A stretch of 64,000 nt of DNA from Sipunculus nudus (GCA_026874595.1 CM049320.1:35994214-36058213); one strand, 5' to 3'. Positions 41,918 through 54,904 are shown, counted from the stretch's first letter. A program made the numbers and translations. Notes: generated by a model from the letters alone, not told the origin.

Positions 41918-42794
41918 GTTGTACAGGTCAGGATGGTTACTCCAGTCCTTAGCTAGTCTGTTCTTAAATGAGTTGACTGTAGTAGCATCCACTGTATAAT
42001 GGCTTTGTCAATTCCAGTCGTTTGTCACTCTTGCTGTGAGAATTAAATGACCTTCTGGGCCCAGAGCGCTGGTGTCACACCTGTAGTTTTAATGTATGCC
42101 CATATTAACTGTTTAATTAAATAAAAAAGGAGTTTCATGGGGTTCTCCAGTTTCATTTGCTGTCCCTCAATGCATCGTATTGATTTGTAATGTTAATGAT
42201 TATATGCTTTATAAATTGTCAACAATATAAAAACCTTTTGTCCAATCCAAGTTTACACATGTACGTATCGGTATAATCTACATATTTAATAATGTCACTA
42301 TGCAAATATCTACGTTTCGTAGGTCAGAGTGCTTTATTTTTTTTTTTGCCCAAAGCGGTATAGGGTCAATTTTATATATTGAAATTATGTTGGTGATAGA
42401 TATGTGAGCCATATAGGTCTCACTTGGCATGGAATGCTTGTTAAAAGTGTGTCAAGTTCTAACCTTTCCTTAAAATATAGCATTGACAAGACAACTAAGG
42501 GGCCCATATGACTATATAATAGATGTTTTAAGTCAGGCACCAATGTATTGTTATTGCATGCTTCCGACAGGAGGGTAAGCATTCAGTTCCGTTCGTGTGT
42601 GTTTGTTTAAAACATAATTAACTCACGAAATTATGAACAGAGTCACATGAGAGTGAAAAGAGTCACATGAAATTAGAATGCGTATTTCTAGTTCTCATTT
42701 CTTTCCTGCATGCCACTCCCAACTCCGCTCCTTGCTCTGGTTAATATCATAACTTTTGATCGCTCTTGTCACCAATATCCAGTGGTGTCAATTT
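41437..42794. repeat. Tandem duplication, unit 1 (1,358 bp)
   Basis: Nearly identical to the next 1,347 bp. Differences seen are a handful of substitutions (for example gatatattt/gatttattt, gagattt/gagtttt) and length changes in A, CA and AT runs. The junction has an aac microhomology (41437, 42795, 44142). It contains a (CA)n-(AT)n microsatellite (~41870-41917) and a LINE C-terminal relic. Confidence 0.95.
41918..42100 (-). pseudogene. LINE ORF2 C-terminal relic, unit 1
   Basis: Minus strand reads TNDWN, a stop, then QSHYTVDATTVNSFKNRLAK and DWSNHPDLYN. Asn-x-Trp-Asn...V-N-S-F-K-N-R-L-D/A-K-x-W is the usual C-terminus of CR1/Jockey-type LINE polymerases. Only this end is kept, as expected for 5'-truncated LINE insertions. 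The assignment rests on one motif block. Confidence 0.55.
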
Positions 42795-43216
42795 AACCTG
42801 AATGATTCCGACATGCAGTAGGCGTTGATTTCAAGCTTCCAATGCACGTACATACGGTCCGGTACTCAGTATGGACTGGTCGATTTATTTAATGATAATT
42901 AAAAACTTAATGATTGAAATTATAAATTCAATTGAAATTATACAAAATAAAAAAAACAAAAAAAAAACTCAACCAGCTGATCCCATCAACCTCGTTTATA
43001 GACCTTGAAGGTCAGAAATGTAGCCAGAGCGTAAGGACCTGATGCGGATTACCTTAAGTATTTACCTTAAGTAAAGGTCATTAGATACCCTCGTCGGGTA
43101 ATTAGACCCTTTACCAAGGTGAAGTTTCCTCTTCTATATTGCTGCGTTTATTCTTTCATGGTACTCAAATGCTTACAGTGTGACTGAGTTTTGGCAATAT
43201 TTTAATACGAAAATTT

Positions 43217-43263
<47 letters not shown>

Positions 43264-44144
43264 GTTGTACAGGTCAGGATGGTTACTCCAGTCCTTAGCT
43301 AGTCTGTTCTTAAATGAGTTGACTGTAGTAGCATCCACTGTATAATGGCTTTGTCAATTCCAGTCGTTTGTCACTCTTGCTGTGAGAATTAAATGACCTT
43401 CTGGGCCCAGAGCGCTGGTGTCACACCTGTAGTTTTAATGTATGCCCATATTAACTGTTTAATTAAATAAAAAGGGAGTTTCATGGGGTTCTCCAGTTTC
43501 ATTTGCTGTCCCTCAATGCATCGTATTGATTTGTAATGTTAATGATTATATGCTTTATAAATTGTCAACAATATAAAAACCTTTTGTCCAATCCAAGTTT
43601 ACACATGTACGTATCGGTATAATCTACATATTTAATAATGTCACTATGCAAATATCTACGTTTCGTAGGTCAGAGTGCTTTATTTTTTTTTTTGCCCAAA
43701 GCGGTATAGGGTCAATTTTATATATTGAAATTATGTTGGTGATAGATATGTGAGCCATATAGGTCTCACTTGGCATGGAATGCTTGTTAAAAGTGTGTCA
43801 AGTTCTAACCTTTCCTTAAAATATAGCATTGACAAGACAACTAAGGGGCCCATATGACTATATAATAGATGTTTTAAGTCAGGCACCAATGTATTGTTAT
43901 TGCATGCTTCCGACAGGAGGGTAAGCATTCAGTTCCGTTCGTGTGTGTTTGTTTAAAACATAATTAACTCACGAAATTATGAACAGAGTCACATGAGAGT
44001 GAACAGAGTCACATGAAATTAGAATGCGTATTTCTAGTTCTCATTTCTTTCCTGCATGCCACTCACAAACTCCGCTCCTTGCTCTGGTTAATATCATAAC
44101 TTTTGATCGCTCTTGTCACCAATATCCAGTGGTGTCAATTTAAC
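42795..44144. repeat. Tandem duplication, unit 2
   Basis: Second copy, directly abutting the first, ending at gtgtcaatttaac before unrelated sequence. (CA)n-(AT)n lies at 43220-43262 and is shorter than in unit 1. Confidence 0.95.
43264..43446 (-). pseudogene. LINE ORF2 C-terminal relic, unit 2
   Basis: The same minus-strand block duplicated with unit 2, including the same in-frame stop before QSHYTVDA. It was therefore already dead when the tandem duplication arose. Confidence 0.55.
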
Positions 44145-44181
44145 TTCAAAGGGGAGTTTGGGGTTTCATGGTTAAACAACC

Positions 44182-44186
<5 letters not shown>

Positions 44187-44250
<64 letters not shown>
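44187..44250. repeat. (AT)n microsatellite
   Basis: Alternating AT over ~60 bp. Confidence 0.95.
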
Positions 44251-44252
<2 letters not shown>

Positions 44253-44416
44253 AGCCTTTTATTGTCTGTGTGACACATTTCAAATAAATAACAAATAAGT
44301 ATACAGTTATAAAAAATAAGGCATTTTGTTTCCTGTAAAGGTTACTTCTAAACCAGGTTTAGATATACATTTGTATATTATATTATAGTGTACTCAGAAA
44401 TGGAACCAGTGTCTGT

Positions 44417-45248
44417 TGTTGTGGAACTGAATAACAACAGATCACGTACGTAGTGGTAGAGTATAAATTTGTTATGGAGATATAAACAATCAGATTCTGT
44501 AACACTAGGCAGCGTGAAATGTCTAGGGGAATGAATAAAGAAGTCCGTGTTTTTTTTTGTTAACAAATAATTATAATTTCTTCTTAAAACAACCCTAACA
44601 TTACAATACACTAAATCAATACAGTTACACAGTATACCAACAGTACAACAGCAAATCAATACAATTACACAGTATTATAAATAAAGTGTACAATACCTGG
44701 ATACCACCACTGTCACAGCGACAAGTCCTTTAAATTGTATAATTCAGATGAAAAGTTCACATAAATCTTCTCAGAGAATAAAAGTCCAAATCAATCACAA
44801 AATCAATTTGTTTTAATCCAAAAGGGAAATTCTGGTTGTGGTCCAAAAGGACCACTAAAATCCGTTACAAATTCGAAGAAGATCTATAACCGCTGCAATT
44901 ATAGGAAAGGCCCACAAACTGACTCACGCTCTTCCGTGTACGCTGGAATATCTCTCTCTCCTCTCTACACCGCTCCAAACACAGCCCCTTATTTATAACT
45001 TTTCACCCCAAGCCGAGAACTTTCCACTTCCCGAACAATCTATAGAACCCAACAATACATAGTACACACGCGCCTAAAGAACAGACTAGAACAAAGAACG
45101 CTGTGTTTCTACACGCCAGGATCACACGTTGGCCGGGCCAACTCGGCCAGGCGATGCTGCCATAGCAACGAGCTATGCTTGCCACACGAACCAAATGTCA
45201 ACAACACACGGAACACCCCTGCGCCCAATAAAACAGACATCTGTAACC
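44417..45248 (-). mobile_element. LTR-like repeat, copy 2 (inverted)
   Basis: The reverse complement aligns with 215-986: starts near GTTACAGATGTCTGTTTTAT, holds aacacagcgttcttt, the TATA-like ttataaataaggggctgtgt (~45000-44981), the gtgttacagaatctgatt tail segment and an end near TTCCACAACA. A gtaattgtattgat segment is duplicated locally (~44580-44670). No pol sequence is attached. Divergence from copy 1 is substantial, so the two are independent old insertions. Confidence 0.5.
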
Positions 45249-46690
45249 CTGTAAATCTAATTATTTATATATTTCATTTCGAATATGTAAGTATTATTCT
45301 CGGCACATCAGGGGATGATTACATTGACCTACCCCCCCCCCCCCCTCTTGCTAAAAATGTGGGGGATATTGCCCCAACCCCCTTTATTGATACCCCTGCT
45401 AATGCTTCGGGTTGATGATCTGAGCCAACCAAGCAAACTGAGGTTGTAATAAAACAGTGTATATCTGTCTATATGTCTCTCTACGCACAAGACGCCTAGA
45501 AAATATAGATGGCTGCCCAGATAGCTCTGTGGGAGTGTACTACATTAATTATAGAAAGATTCATTCAATTTTTAAACTGTTATTGAAACCAGTAAGGCAT
45601 CTGAGTTGCTGTTTAGAATAAGTCATTAAAAAGTCACTGAGGCTGAGATTTCATGGAGTATTTTGGAACTATTAGGAATGCACAGCGCGATATACATGAT
45701 GGTATGCATTTAAGACATTCAAATGTTTGTAAACCATCAAGCTTTTTTTTTTTGGAATGATCGGAGGGGATTTGCGCTCTGTGATTATTCTCTAATTCGT
45801 TGTTACGTGCATGCATGATACAAATTACAGCAAGCTGAAATAGATGACTGGCATTTGCTGAGTGTGTGGTTAGATCAGCGTATCATAAACATCTGTTCAT
45901 CTGCACACAGGTGTGCTCAACACACAGTGGAGGAGTATACGATGAATGGCGTAGGTATAATACACACTACAGGTGTAAAACATGGGTCCTACAAGGAATA
46001 GTGTACATTTATATATACACAAATAAAGGATTTTACTTGGCTATACCCGAGCTGCCGATACATTTAATGTAACATTTATTTTTAACCCACATATATACTG
46101 TTTACTTAGTTTTTTCGCATCCTGTCAATACTGTACTTGGGAGAAAGCCTATCATCGATCAGTAGATGCTGATATGGCCTATACCTGGTATGGGATACCT
46201 TTTAATTCTTTTCACCCACATATACAGTATTAATTTCGTTTTTTTTTTTTTTGCATCCGTCTCCTTGTATGGCATCTGGCCCTTTACGTTGTGCATAAAT
46301 ATAAACAAGCAAACCATTCAAAATTAAATATCAATAAAAGTAAATAACCTTTTTTCTTAATTATCTGAGGTTGATTAATGTCTCTACTGCCAAAAAAAGC
46401 ATGTACCCCATTAAGGGCAGTGATAAACATTTCTTTAAAACCCCGGGTGTATGGTTTGATGGTTAGTCTCCAGTTGGCGCTTCAATCAGTTCTAAAATAT
46501 TGTAAAACGAAGTCATGCCAGTCACCGGTATCAATAGTGGTTGATTTCATCGTGTCAACACGTTTGCTCCGTAGACAGACTGTCCTTGCCCATGACATAA
46601 ATCCAGCCACCTGATTTTATCTGTTATTATGAAAAATTCTGCAATGACTTTAACTTTAAAAAATTGAAAATTTTCATTATAGCTACAGCT
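45249..46690. other. Non-coding stretch
   Basis: A C-run at ~45331-45345 and T-runs near 45744 and 46241 are present. No motif-bearing ORF. Confidence 0.4.
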
Positions 46691-46699
46691 CCTCCCCCC

Positions 46700-46783
46700 C
46701 AGGGGCGGAACCAGGATTTTTCAACAGGGGGGGCTAGAATCAGAAACTGGTTTTAATTTGATACAGATATAGTGCGAATGATA

Positions 46784-46788
<5 letters not shown>
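46700..46788. mobile_element. MITE end, GGCGGAACCAG terminus
   Basis: CAGGGGCGGAACCAGGATTT at 46700, followed by a G-run, matches the left end of the elements at 18219 and 30653. The other end was not found; an (AT)n array follows. Confidence 0.5.

Positions 46789-46842
<54 letters not shown>
46789..46842. repeat. (AT)n microsatellite
   Basis: Alternating AT. Confidence 0.95.
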
Positions 46843-46844
<2 letters not shown>

Positions 46845-48266
46845 ATTTAGAAGTGTAAAAACATTTGCAATGTTTGGACGAAACGTAAATATAGACTCAA
46901 AAGTAAAAATTTTATATTATGATTATTGGAAATTTTATTTGAAAATATATTTCGGAAGTACTTGCAAACTCGCTCATCCGTTGTATACTCCTGTACAATG
47001 CTTGACAGGCAGGAAATACTAAATAAATTACAAAAAGCATAACAGCTTAATAATTTAGCGCAATATATAATTAAGAAGCAACATTTTTTTTATTAAGATA
47101 ACCTCCATTATGTATTATAATTGCAGGCTTGATGGAATATATTAATCTGTAAAAACACGCATGCATGTATATAACTTATGACAGCTGCTCTTTATTTGGG
47201 TAAAATTACACAAATACCAGTGCATAAACATGAACAAAAAAAATCTTATCGTGATCCTGATGTACGAAAAGACTTTTTTTTTAAATTTGCATATAACTTC
47301 ATAGTATTCGCATATTTTGAGAATTTGGTTGGGTGGGGGGGGGGGGGGGAGCAGTTATATACACAACCCCATAACCTATATATGCGCTATCAATTATCAT
47401 TTGTGATCATATCGAAGCAGTGGAAAATTAGAACCGCATGGACGCATCTATAAGCATTCCTTTATTATATCAAAACCAAGTTTACCCATTCATAAAATAA
47501 ATGCAAACGTAAATATTCAAAAGTAATAAGCAACATTGAATAATGTAAATATTAATGTGAGGCAAACCGATAACCCATTATCATAAGTTAAATACTCGAA
47601 CTACAGCTGATTTTCAAGTTGATTTTACTCAGTCGAGATTATTTTGAATAACCAGTAGCTTGAATCACTCTTCCCTGTGTGCGGCTGCTATATAAAAGAA
47701 CTTATCAACTTACGGTAAATTTGTTCTCATGTACGTCTTGATGTATTATAAAGCATTTGTTATCTAGTATAAAGTTATGCACCATTCTGCCGTGCTAATG
47801 CAAAAGGCAGTAAGTCCATGTTTGGGCAAAAATGAGTTAAGGCTCAAATCTTCAATAGCAGTATGTGTGCTATCAGATACATGTGTTGCTAAGTCCTAGA
47901 CCTCGGGAATCTCGAGATATGAGGGCAGTAACTTCACCATATTTGCGTTTACACAACACAATACTAAAATAAAAAGCAGTACCTTCACTTACTGCCTTCT
48001 TCGCACAGGAAGCAAAAGAAAATCCGAAGGTAAATAGCAGTATGAACATTTACTGCTCTTTACCTAAGGATGAGCATATATTACGTACACTGACATCGAA
48101 GATACTGCTATTTGTTCGTGATAGTTAAACAAATTTCTTTCTGAAAAAAAAAACTAAGACGGATGAATTCTATGGCTCTGCAGAAAAGATGTATAACAAA
48201 TTAAAACATAGCAGAAAAGATTGTGAAACTATATAGCTGGCAAAACTTGACACTATGGTGAAATAC
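46843..48266. other. Non-coding stretch
   Basis: G-run at ~47334-47350. No gene recognised. Confidence 0.4.

Positions 48267-48269
<3 letters not shown>

Positions 48270-48333
<64 letters not shown>
48270..48333. repeat. (AT)n-(GA)n microsatellite
   Basis: AT tract (48270-48298) then GA tract (48299-48332). Confidence 0.95.
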
Positions 48334-48569
48334 CATTTTTGGTTATCTAAGGGAGATAGAAACTATTAAACCAGAGAGTCAACATGCTGATAGTCCTGGT
48401 TAATCATCCGTGGAAAATCCAGGATATGGTTAAATAACATTTTCTCTGGGTACAGAAACGCTTCTCGGAAGTGAAGTATCCATTCAGTAAAACATCAAAT
48501 AAAATACCACATTTAATATAAGTCAGATTGATTGTTATGGAAATCAAAATGCTAATTGTCATAGACATG

Positions 48570-48779
48570 TTACAGTTCTCGCTCTATATTCAGAAGGGTC
48601 CAAATAATATCCTCAGTACTTTCGAAGTTCCAGCTTGACAAACAGCGTCCTAACAGGTCATCTTGGACGAAACTACTGGCTTTTCTTATAATTTTGAGAA
48701 TTCCATATTTCATCCATGGGTCTATCCTTCCACTGAGCAGAAATGGCAAAATGGGATCGGCAGTACATTGCATATCCAA
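48570..48779 (-). other. Unrecognised 69-codon ORF, possible exon
   Basis: The minus-strand frame (first ATG at codon 3) has a composition unlike the low-complexity frames nearby: PILPFLLSGRIDPWMKYGIL, then QDDLLGRCLSSWNFES and DIIWTLLNIERE. It is bounded upstream by an in-frame TAA and ends at a TAA. No domain is recognised and no convincing splice sites are seen. It sits in the least repetitive part of the window. It might be an exon remnant or chance. Confidence 0.15.
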
Positions 48780-50945
48780 ACTTTAAATGCCGCTAGACTG
48801 TTTTGAGTATGGGGATAAGAAAATAACTATCATATGCTCTTACAGTTACGGGGAGTATTGTTCAGTACATATAGGTAAAATTTAGTAAATTTATACAGGA
48901 TCAGACTTTTCGGGAATGGGTATGTATATTTTTATGAAATATGATCTAAAACTTTATCCCTGAAACTCTTGAAATGCTGCTGAAGACTGGTACCATCACT
49001 TTAATGTTTTCATATTTAATCATTTTTCTTGTATTTTTGAAAATGATACTTATTTATCCCCCAACAGAGGACACTTCGTTTTAGACGCAAAGATCACGCT
49101 TCATATAAAGAAATATTTGACTTTTCACTAAATTTCAGCATACCTGACCGTAAATAGCTGACCTATACTTTTGCTATAGGAAGCAAAGACACAAGTTGTA
49201 TTACTTCAGAAGCTCAGAAATGGATCATTACCCGTGTATAAAGTTAGACCATCAGCCCAGAGAAGTTGAATCTTTACATGCAGACAGGCTGTGGTTTTTT
49301 TTTTATCCGGCATTTCCCAAATAAAGTAATTTTTAAATATTTGTTAAAAGATCTTTACGTAAAACAATCTCGTTGAGGAAACTGGACTTAGTATGATGTC
49401 AGGTTAAGCAGATTTCAGACATACAAGGACATGATGGTTAACCTTTATTAAAATATCTAAACAAACGTTGCCTGTAGCTGAATACAGTCTTAGGTTCAAA
49501 TTTCTATAATCATGTCCTAATGTTTATTATCAATATTATCTCCATTCTTGAAACAATGTTATTATTTGCTCAACGAATTGTTGACTGTTCTGGTCGATTT
49601 AAGTGCCATAAATATATTAAAATAATAACCTGAGTGGAAACATTAAGAGACATTTGTGTTAGTATTAAAACATTGCCTAACTTCATTTTTCAAGTTCTGG
49701 TTGATGATCATGTAAGAGATGGAACAATTACAAAAATCAAAATAAATTCACCAATATAGAGAAAATATAGAATATTTTAAACAAAATGCCTAGAGGAAAA
49801 GCCATCTACTTGTATTAGTAGAAATCCTTATGCAGATGCGCATCTGTGGTTTATTTTTGTTATGCCTTATTTTGTTCACAGGTTATCGCAAAATATTACC
49901 CAAGGTTTGGCTTAAAATTGCATTTTGTGAGGTTGTGGCCATGGTTTTAAGGTGATGTTTACGTCAGTCTGGACAATTTTAGTGTTAATGATGTGATGTG
50001 ACACTTGAACCACTTGGAAAGGGTAATTATTCCAATTCAGAATCATCGACTGTGCAGTTACTGCTTTTGCCTTTGGGAGGTTATATGTAATCTCTTCTGC
50101 AGTAATGAGGTAAAAGATAGTTCTCGCAATATTTAAATAACAAATGGCTGGAATGCTTCCTCCAGTAACCAGTTAAATACTGCTATAATATCGTACATAT
50201 AAAATATCAAGTTCGGTACCTGCTCTTAATGGTCTTAAAGGGACACTTAAAAACACTTTAAAGGGCAATTACTCAAAATCATCTTTAGAGCACTTACTGC
50301 CTTTTGCCTTATTAGGGCGGCATTGATAACGTAATTGCTGATCGATAAGAAATATTCATAAATTAATGCTGTGGGTATAATATTTAATTTTCTTGTCACA
50401 TTTTGAACAGTTGTTCTTTCACCATATACGTCTAACAAAGTGTTCGACTACGAAAATTTAAACGGATATATACAGCCCAATCTTAGTCATTAATCATTTA
50501 CATGTTATTAATGACGAGCCAGCACGTTTTTAGATTTTAATTCTGCAATCATAATTAAGACCATGCATATACATACACTGTTTACTGTGTTGTTTACTGT
50601 GTATGTATTTCCCAAAACAAGGCCAATTGAAAAATGTCGTTCAAGATGTCGAAGCCTTAAGAAGCTGCAACATTCTACGTGAACGGCGTAGAATTAATTT
50701 AGATAGAAATGTTAATGTCTGTTAATGTCATTGTGGGTATTCCAATTTATTCTTTTAAAATATAAATAGATATGGGCATTGCACAGACACACGCTTTTAG
50801 TTCCATTTTTTTCCAGTTTTTGGTGTTGTTGAATTGGTCTTTTGTTTAATGCTATATGGTAATTATGAATAAAAAAAAATGCAAATGACATAAGGACATA
50901 ACGGATAGATATACTTATTTCTCTGATAAAAAGGCCTATAACAGT
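48780..50945. other. Non-coding stretch, two diverged repeat pieces
   Basis: 50010-50110 and 50225-50330 share gggtaattattc/gggcaattactc, cagaatcatc/aaaatcatc and ttactgcttttgcctt/ttactgccttttgcctt, so they are two copies of an old dispersed unit ~240 bp apart. Otherwise nothing recognised. Confidence 0.4.
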
Positions 50946-50951
50946 GGTTTA

Positions 50952-51017
50952 CGGGGGGGGGGGGGGGGGGGAGGCTTCAGCCCCCAAAGCTCCCCCTCTG
51001 GATCCGCCACTGCCCCC
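50952..51017. mobile_element. MITE end with G-run, CTGGATCCGCCACTG terminus
   Basis: A ~20-G run (50953-50971) is followed by ccccctctggatccgccactg, the right end of the CAGNGGCGGATCCAG family. A second right-hand end (cctggatccgccacag) lies at ~51338-51353 after C-rich and A-rich tracts. Confidence 0.5.
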
Positions 51018-51264
51018 CCCCCCCATCCCATAAACACACACACACCCAAAGTTCTGGCCTCTGGGAAAAAGAAATTCGGCAGTAGCTCCCAGGTGTATAG
51101 TTAAACGTATAGTTGAAAGATTATGAACATTACATAGTTATACATTCCACTGATTGTACTACAACGCAAGGTGTTTATTCTAAGCTACAAAGTCCTTCCC
51201 ACTAACCCTACTCTGCCTTCCCCCATCCCAGGTGTGCACACATTTAAGATGATATCAAAACTTA

Positions 51265-51353
51265 TATTAGCCCCCTCCCCACCCCCCACCCCCCCCCCAC
51301 CCCCCCCCCCAAAAAAAAAAATGAAGAGAAAAAATTCCTGGATCCGCCACAGC
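51265..51353. mobile_element. MITE end with C-runs
   Basis: C-runs (~51277-51310) and an A-run lead to ttcctggatccgccacag. It is likely a truncated or nested copy of the same family. Confidence 0.45.
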
Positions 51354-52139
51354 TTCGATTCAAACGTTAGACCACTGTAGTTTACAAGTAAGTAGGCATG
51401 TGCTTACTCCGAGCGGCGCTGCACATTGTAGCTGAGTTCTCACTCACACATATACATTCAGAGTTCAGAAGTCCAGCGAACGGTACATGATGTATATTTG
51501 TCCAGGCTTGGAAACCAACTCACTAGATATTATCACAGATCACAGACACCAACTACGCGCATGCACCGTGTCTACTCTTCATAATAATAAAACATGCTAC
51601 GGTTTAATCCCGGCATTGTCCAACTGGTTTTTGTAACACCGTCAGCAATCACATTAAACTTCATACTACGCCCACCAGAGGTCTCTATCATCAATATAAA
51701 CACAGGGTTGCGCGTTAGTACTAGGTTTTTACGCTAGATGGAACTCCAACACCACAAAATGACTGGAAGGTGACCATGCCGGCCCGGCAGTTATCTATCT
51801 ATCTAACAAAAAGGAATTCAGTTCACGTTTGTTCGCAGTGTTCTCTAAAACCGCGTTGTGTACAATATTGTGCCATACATCATTTTAAAGGTTATTATCA
51901 CCGCAGTGACATAGGCGATATGAAAATAAATAATCTTTAATATACATATAATTTTGAGTGATTTTTCCGTTTTTCTACCGAGCACAGCCGAACTGCCTTC
52001 GGCAATCACCGGAATGCGTGAATGGTCACTTAACCTCTAACACTAAGGACTATTGTTCAATATGAATAACGCTTGCTTTCAGTGAGGAATTTGACCCACG
52101 TGAGTGGTCAGTAAAAGGGTAAAACACATGTTTCTCGCT
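51354..52139. other. Non-coding stretch
   Basis: No gene recognised; a short tatctatctatct run lies at ~51791-51803. Confidence 0.4.
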
Positions 52140-52335
52140 TTATGAAATGGAGAGTTCAACCCAGGAGGATTAATGACAAAACCTAATTCAAAGTCCCAAT
52201 TTCAGGAACAGGGCTGGGGTGGTGTCGGGGGTTTCAGGCCTCAAAATTTGTCTGATACGATAAAAAAACAGTTTGCGGCGGTTGAAAATGAATACGGGCC
52301 CTCTGCATGCAGTCCCGTTGGGTCCGCTTCTGCTG
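52140..52335. mobile_element. MITE relic related to the 18.2-kb element
   Basis: tcaacccaggaggattaatga, caaaatttgtc and gttgggtccgcttctgct match, in order, tccaaccgaggaggactaatga, caaaatttcctc and gatctgcttctgc of 18250-18427. The termini are degraded. Confidence 0.45.
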
Positions 52336-53880
52336 CTTACGAGGTATGCATATTTCCGTTTTTTTCTTCAGGAACAGTTTCCTTGCAACGTACATTTAAT
52401 AAATCTTTCATGTGTTCCTCACATCAACCTAATCTTTATACGTCAAATGATAGAATCCAGTCAAATATCATTGAAAACCTGAATGCCCCCGCGTCTCATT
52501 CCGGTTCGCAATGTAAACACCATCACTGTCCAGGTCTTCAAGGTAAATATACCGGGGTATAAATTTCATGCCATGAGGAGAGCCCCACAAAATAAATGTT
52601 AAAAATATTGGAGCGACTGCAGGATCTCTCAAGAATTGACTCCACCAGGGTATGCGTTTATACGGACGGGCGGTATGATGTTTAGGATTCATGTAATTTA
52701 AAAGTAAGAGGCAGATAAAAATAAGTGGCAAAATTAAGATACAGGCAGCTGGACATAGAAACGTTTTTTGTTCATAGAACTGTTGTACCTCATAGAGGTT
52801 CGTGAGTTATTCTGAAATCGTGCCAAAATGTTTTTACATATCTTATGGAGACAGTTTCCCACTGAAAACCTATATTTTTTGTTAACTTTTAGAATAAAAA
52901 AATGAGCATACATTTCACATCTCAGTTTATAAATCTCCCCAACCCCGGCAATAAGCCCGGTATACCGGGTCTATCAGCTAGTATTTTATAATATTTAAGC
53001 CGTGAAATATATACACGCATGCACGTTTTACTCGCGGTGTTTATATATATATATTTACAGGGGGAGGAATGCGGAATGCAGAATGCAAGTCTTTGTCGCT
53101 CTTTCATACATACATTGCGGAACCGACAAAAATCGCTAGATGTAGGGATTCTTTCTGTCGGAAACGCATTTCGCATGCCGGATAAGCGCATATTGAATCT
53201 CACCTTTCTTATTAATAGTGTATTTCGATTTTTATCGGCATTTCACACGCCGGATCCACTTTCATTTGGAATATATCTTTACTTAGTGATATAAGTGTGC
53301 CAGTTATCCGGAATCTTTAAGGCTATTAGATCAACATAATTATCAATAATTCAGCTCGACTTAACGTTGCACCAAATCAGAATTTATATTATTTAGTTTT
53401 GTACATATAGCTTCTTTAAATTTCTCATTATGTTAAGCTTTACATCTTAACACTCCCTTGCCGGTAACCTTTTTCGGCGAAGCGAATATAGTTTGGGGCC
53501 AGGCTGCCTCATCAAAATGGCTCGAGCGCCATCTTTAAATTCATTTCTTTCATCAGAGCAGATCCAGTTCCACTCGTTCTTGATTACTGATGTCCCATCT
53601 TACATGCATGCCTTATATGGCAATGAGAGACTTAAAATACTGACATCACTCCCATCGGATTGTAAAGTTTTATTACTTAAGCTAATTTAAATAATGAAAA
53701 AACACTCTCGCTCACACAGGTGTATGACACATGTTGCACAGAGCTACAAACGACGCGAATTCGGCAGCTTACGTAATCATTTTATTCTTCAGTGGTATAT
53801 CCAATATATGATATAGGTGACCCATGGGTCATGACGCTCAGCCAACTGACAATATGTCCTTGCACAGGAAACTAATTAAG
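52336..53880. other. Mostly non-coding; small ORF at 53451-53690
   Basis: A frame open from 53451 contains an ATG in good context (aaaATGG, 53517) and 57 codons (MARAPSLNSFLSSEQIQFHS..., stop at 53688). No family recognised and no repeat match seen within the window. Weak candidate only. Confidence 0.25.
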
Positions 53881-54904
53881 ATAATATAGGTGGCATCATC
53901 ATTCATGCATTAAGCTTAAGTTTACCAAGACCCATTAGCACACCAAATTTGATGACAATCCAACCAGCCTTTCTTTAGGAACCTGGCAATTTTTGTGTAT
54001 TTTTCATTACTTCTGGGATGCTCAAGCATACCCCAAAACTCTGAGAATATATGTCACAGTGACCCAATTTCAGGTTTTGAGGGGAGAACTTTTGAGGAAT
54101 TCTCAGGATGCCAAGTGAGAAGATTCTGGGTCCAATAGTTATGATTTGTGCCCTACTTTGGTATCAAATTTTCAAATATTCTGGGGTGTGCTTATAAGCT
54201 CCATTGCTCATAGAATATGGGTAACAGAAACCTAATTTCATTTTTCCAAGGAGACTTTCCATGGACCTCCCTTAATTTTAAGTGAGAAGATTCTAGGTCC
54301 AGTGGTTATAATTTGTGCCCTGCTTTGGTATCAAATTTTTAATTATGCTAGGGTTGCTTATAAGCCCCATAGCTCAGAGAATATGGGTAACATAGGCCTA
54401 ATTTCAGGTTTCTAATGATATTTTTCATTGACCTCCCTGCCCTGTTAACAGACGACCGCATCTTCCTTTGACGGTCTCAAAAATAGAGAGAAAATGCATA
54501 AATACTGGAAAAAAATCCTGGTGGCGCCACCAGTCTGCAAGAACTGATGAAACACTCCATGATGAATATGCACGCAAAGAATCATGGCAATCATTGCACA
54601 ATTTTTTGAGATACTAGAGCTTTTGTATCAAATTTTAAGTTATTCTTGAGGGGTCTACTGAGCCGCATAGCTCAGAGCATATTGGTAACAAGGACCTAAT
54701 TTCAGGTTTTCACGGAGATATTTTTAATTGACCTCCCAGCATGTCAAGATAGAAGATTCTAAATCCAATGGTTACTTTTTGTGCCCTGTTAACAGATGAC
54801 TGCATCTTGTAAGTCTCAAAAATAGAAAAAAAATCATGAAAAATTGAAAAAACACAGGTGGCGCCACCAGTCAGCAGGAATGATGAAACACTCCATGATG
54901 AATA
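53881..54904 (-). repeat. ~337-bp satellite array, minus orientation
   Basis: About three units in reverse orientation to the 25-26-kb array. Palindrome motifs ctggtggcgccaccag (54521) and caggtggcgccaccag (54858) are 337 bp apart, giving the unit length. gttaacagacgaccgcatctt, cctaatttcaggttt and gatgaaacactccatgatga recur in each. The array is interrupted at 54905 by a TIR element. Confidence 0.85.

Noticed and set aside
42385-43928. Duplicated 65-codon ORF (MLTLLSEACNNNTLV...)
   Set aside because: It is duplicated with the tandem unit, so its presence twice is no sign of selection, and no motif is seen.
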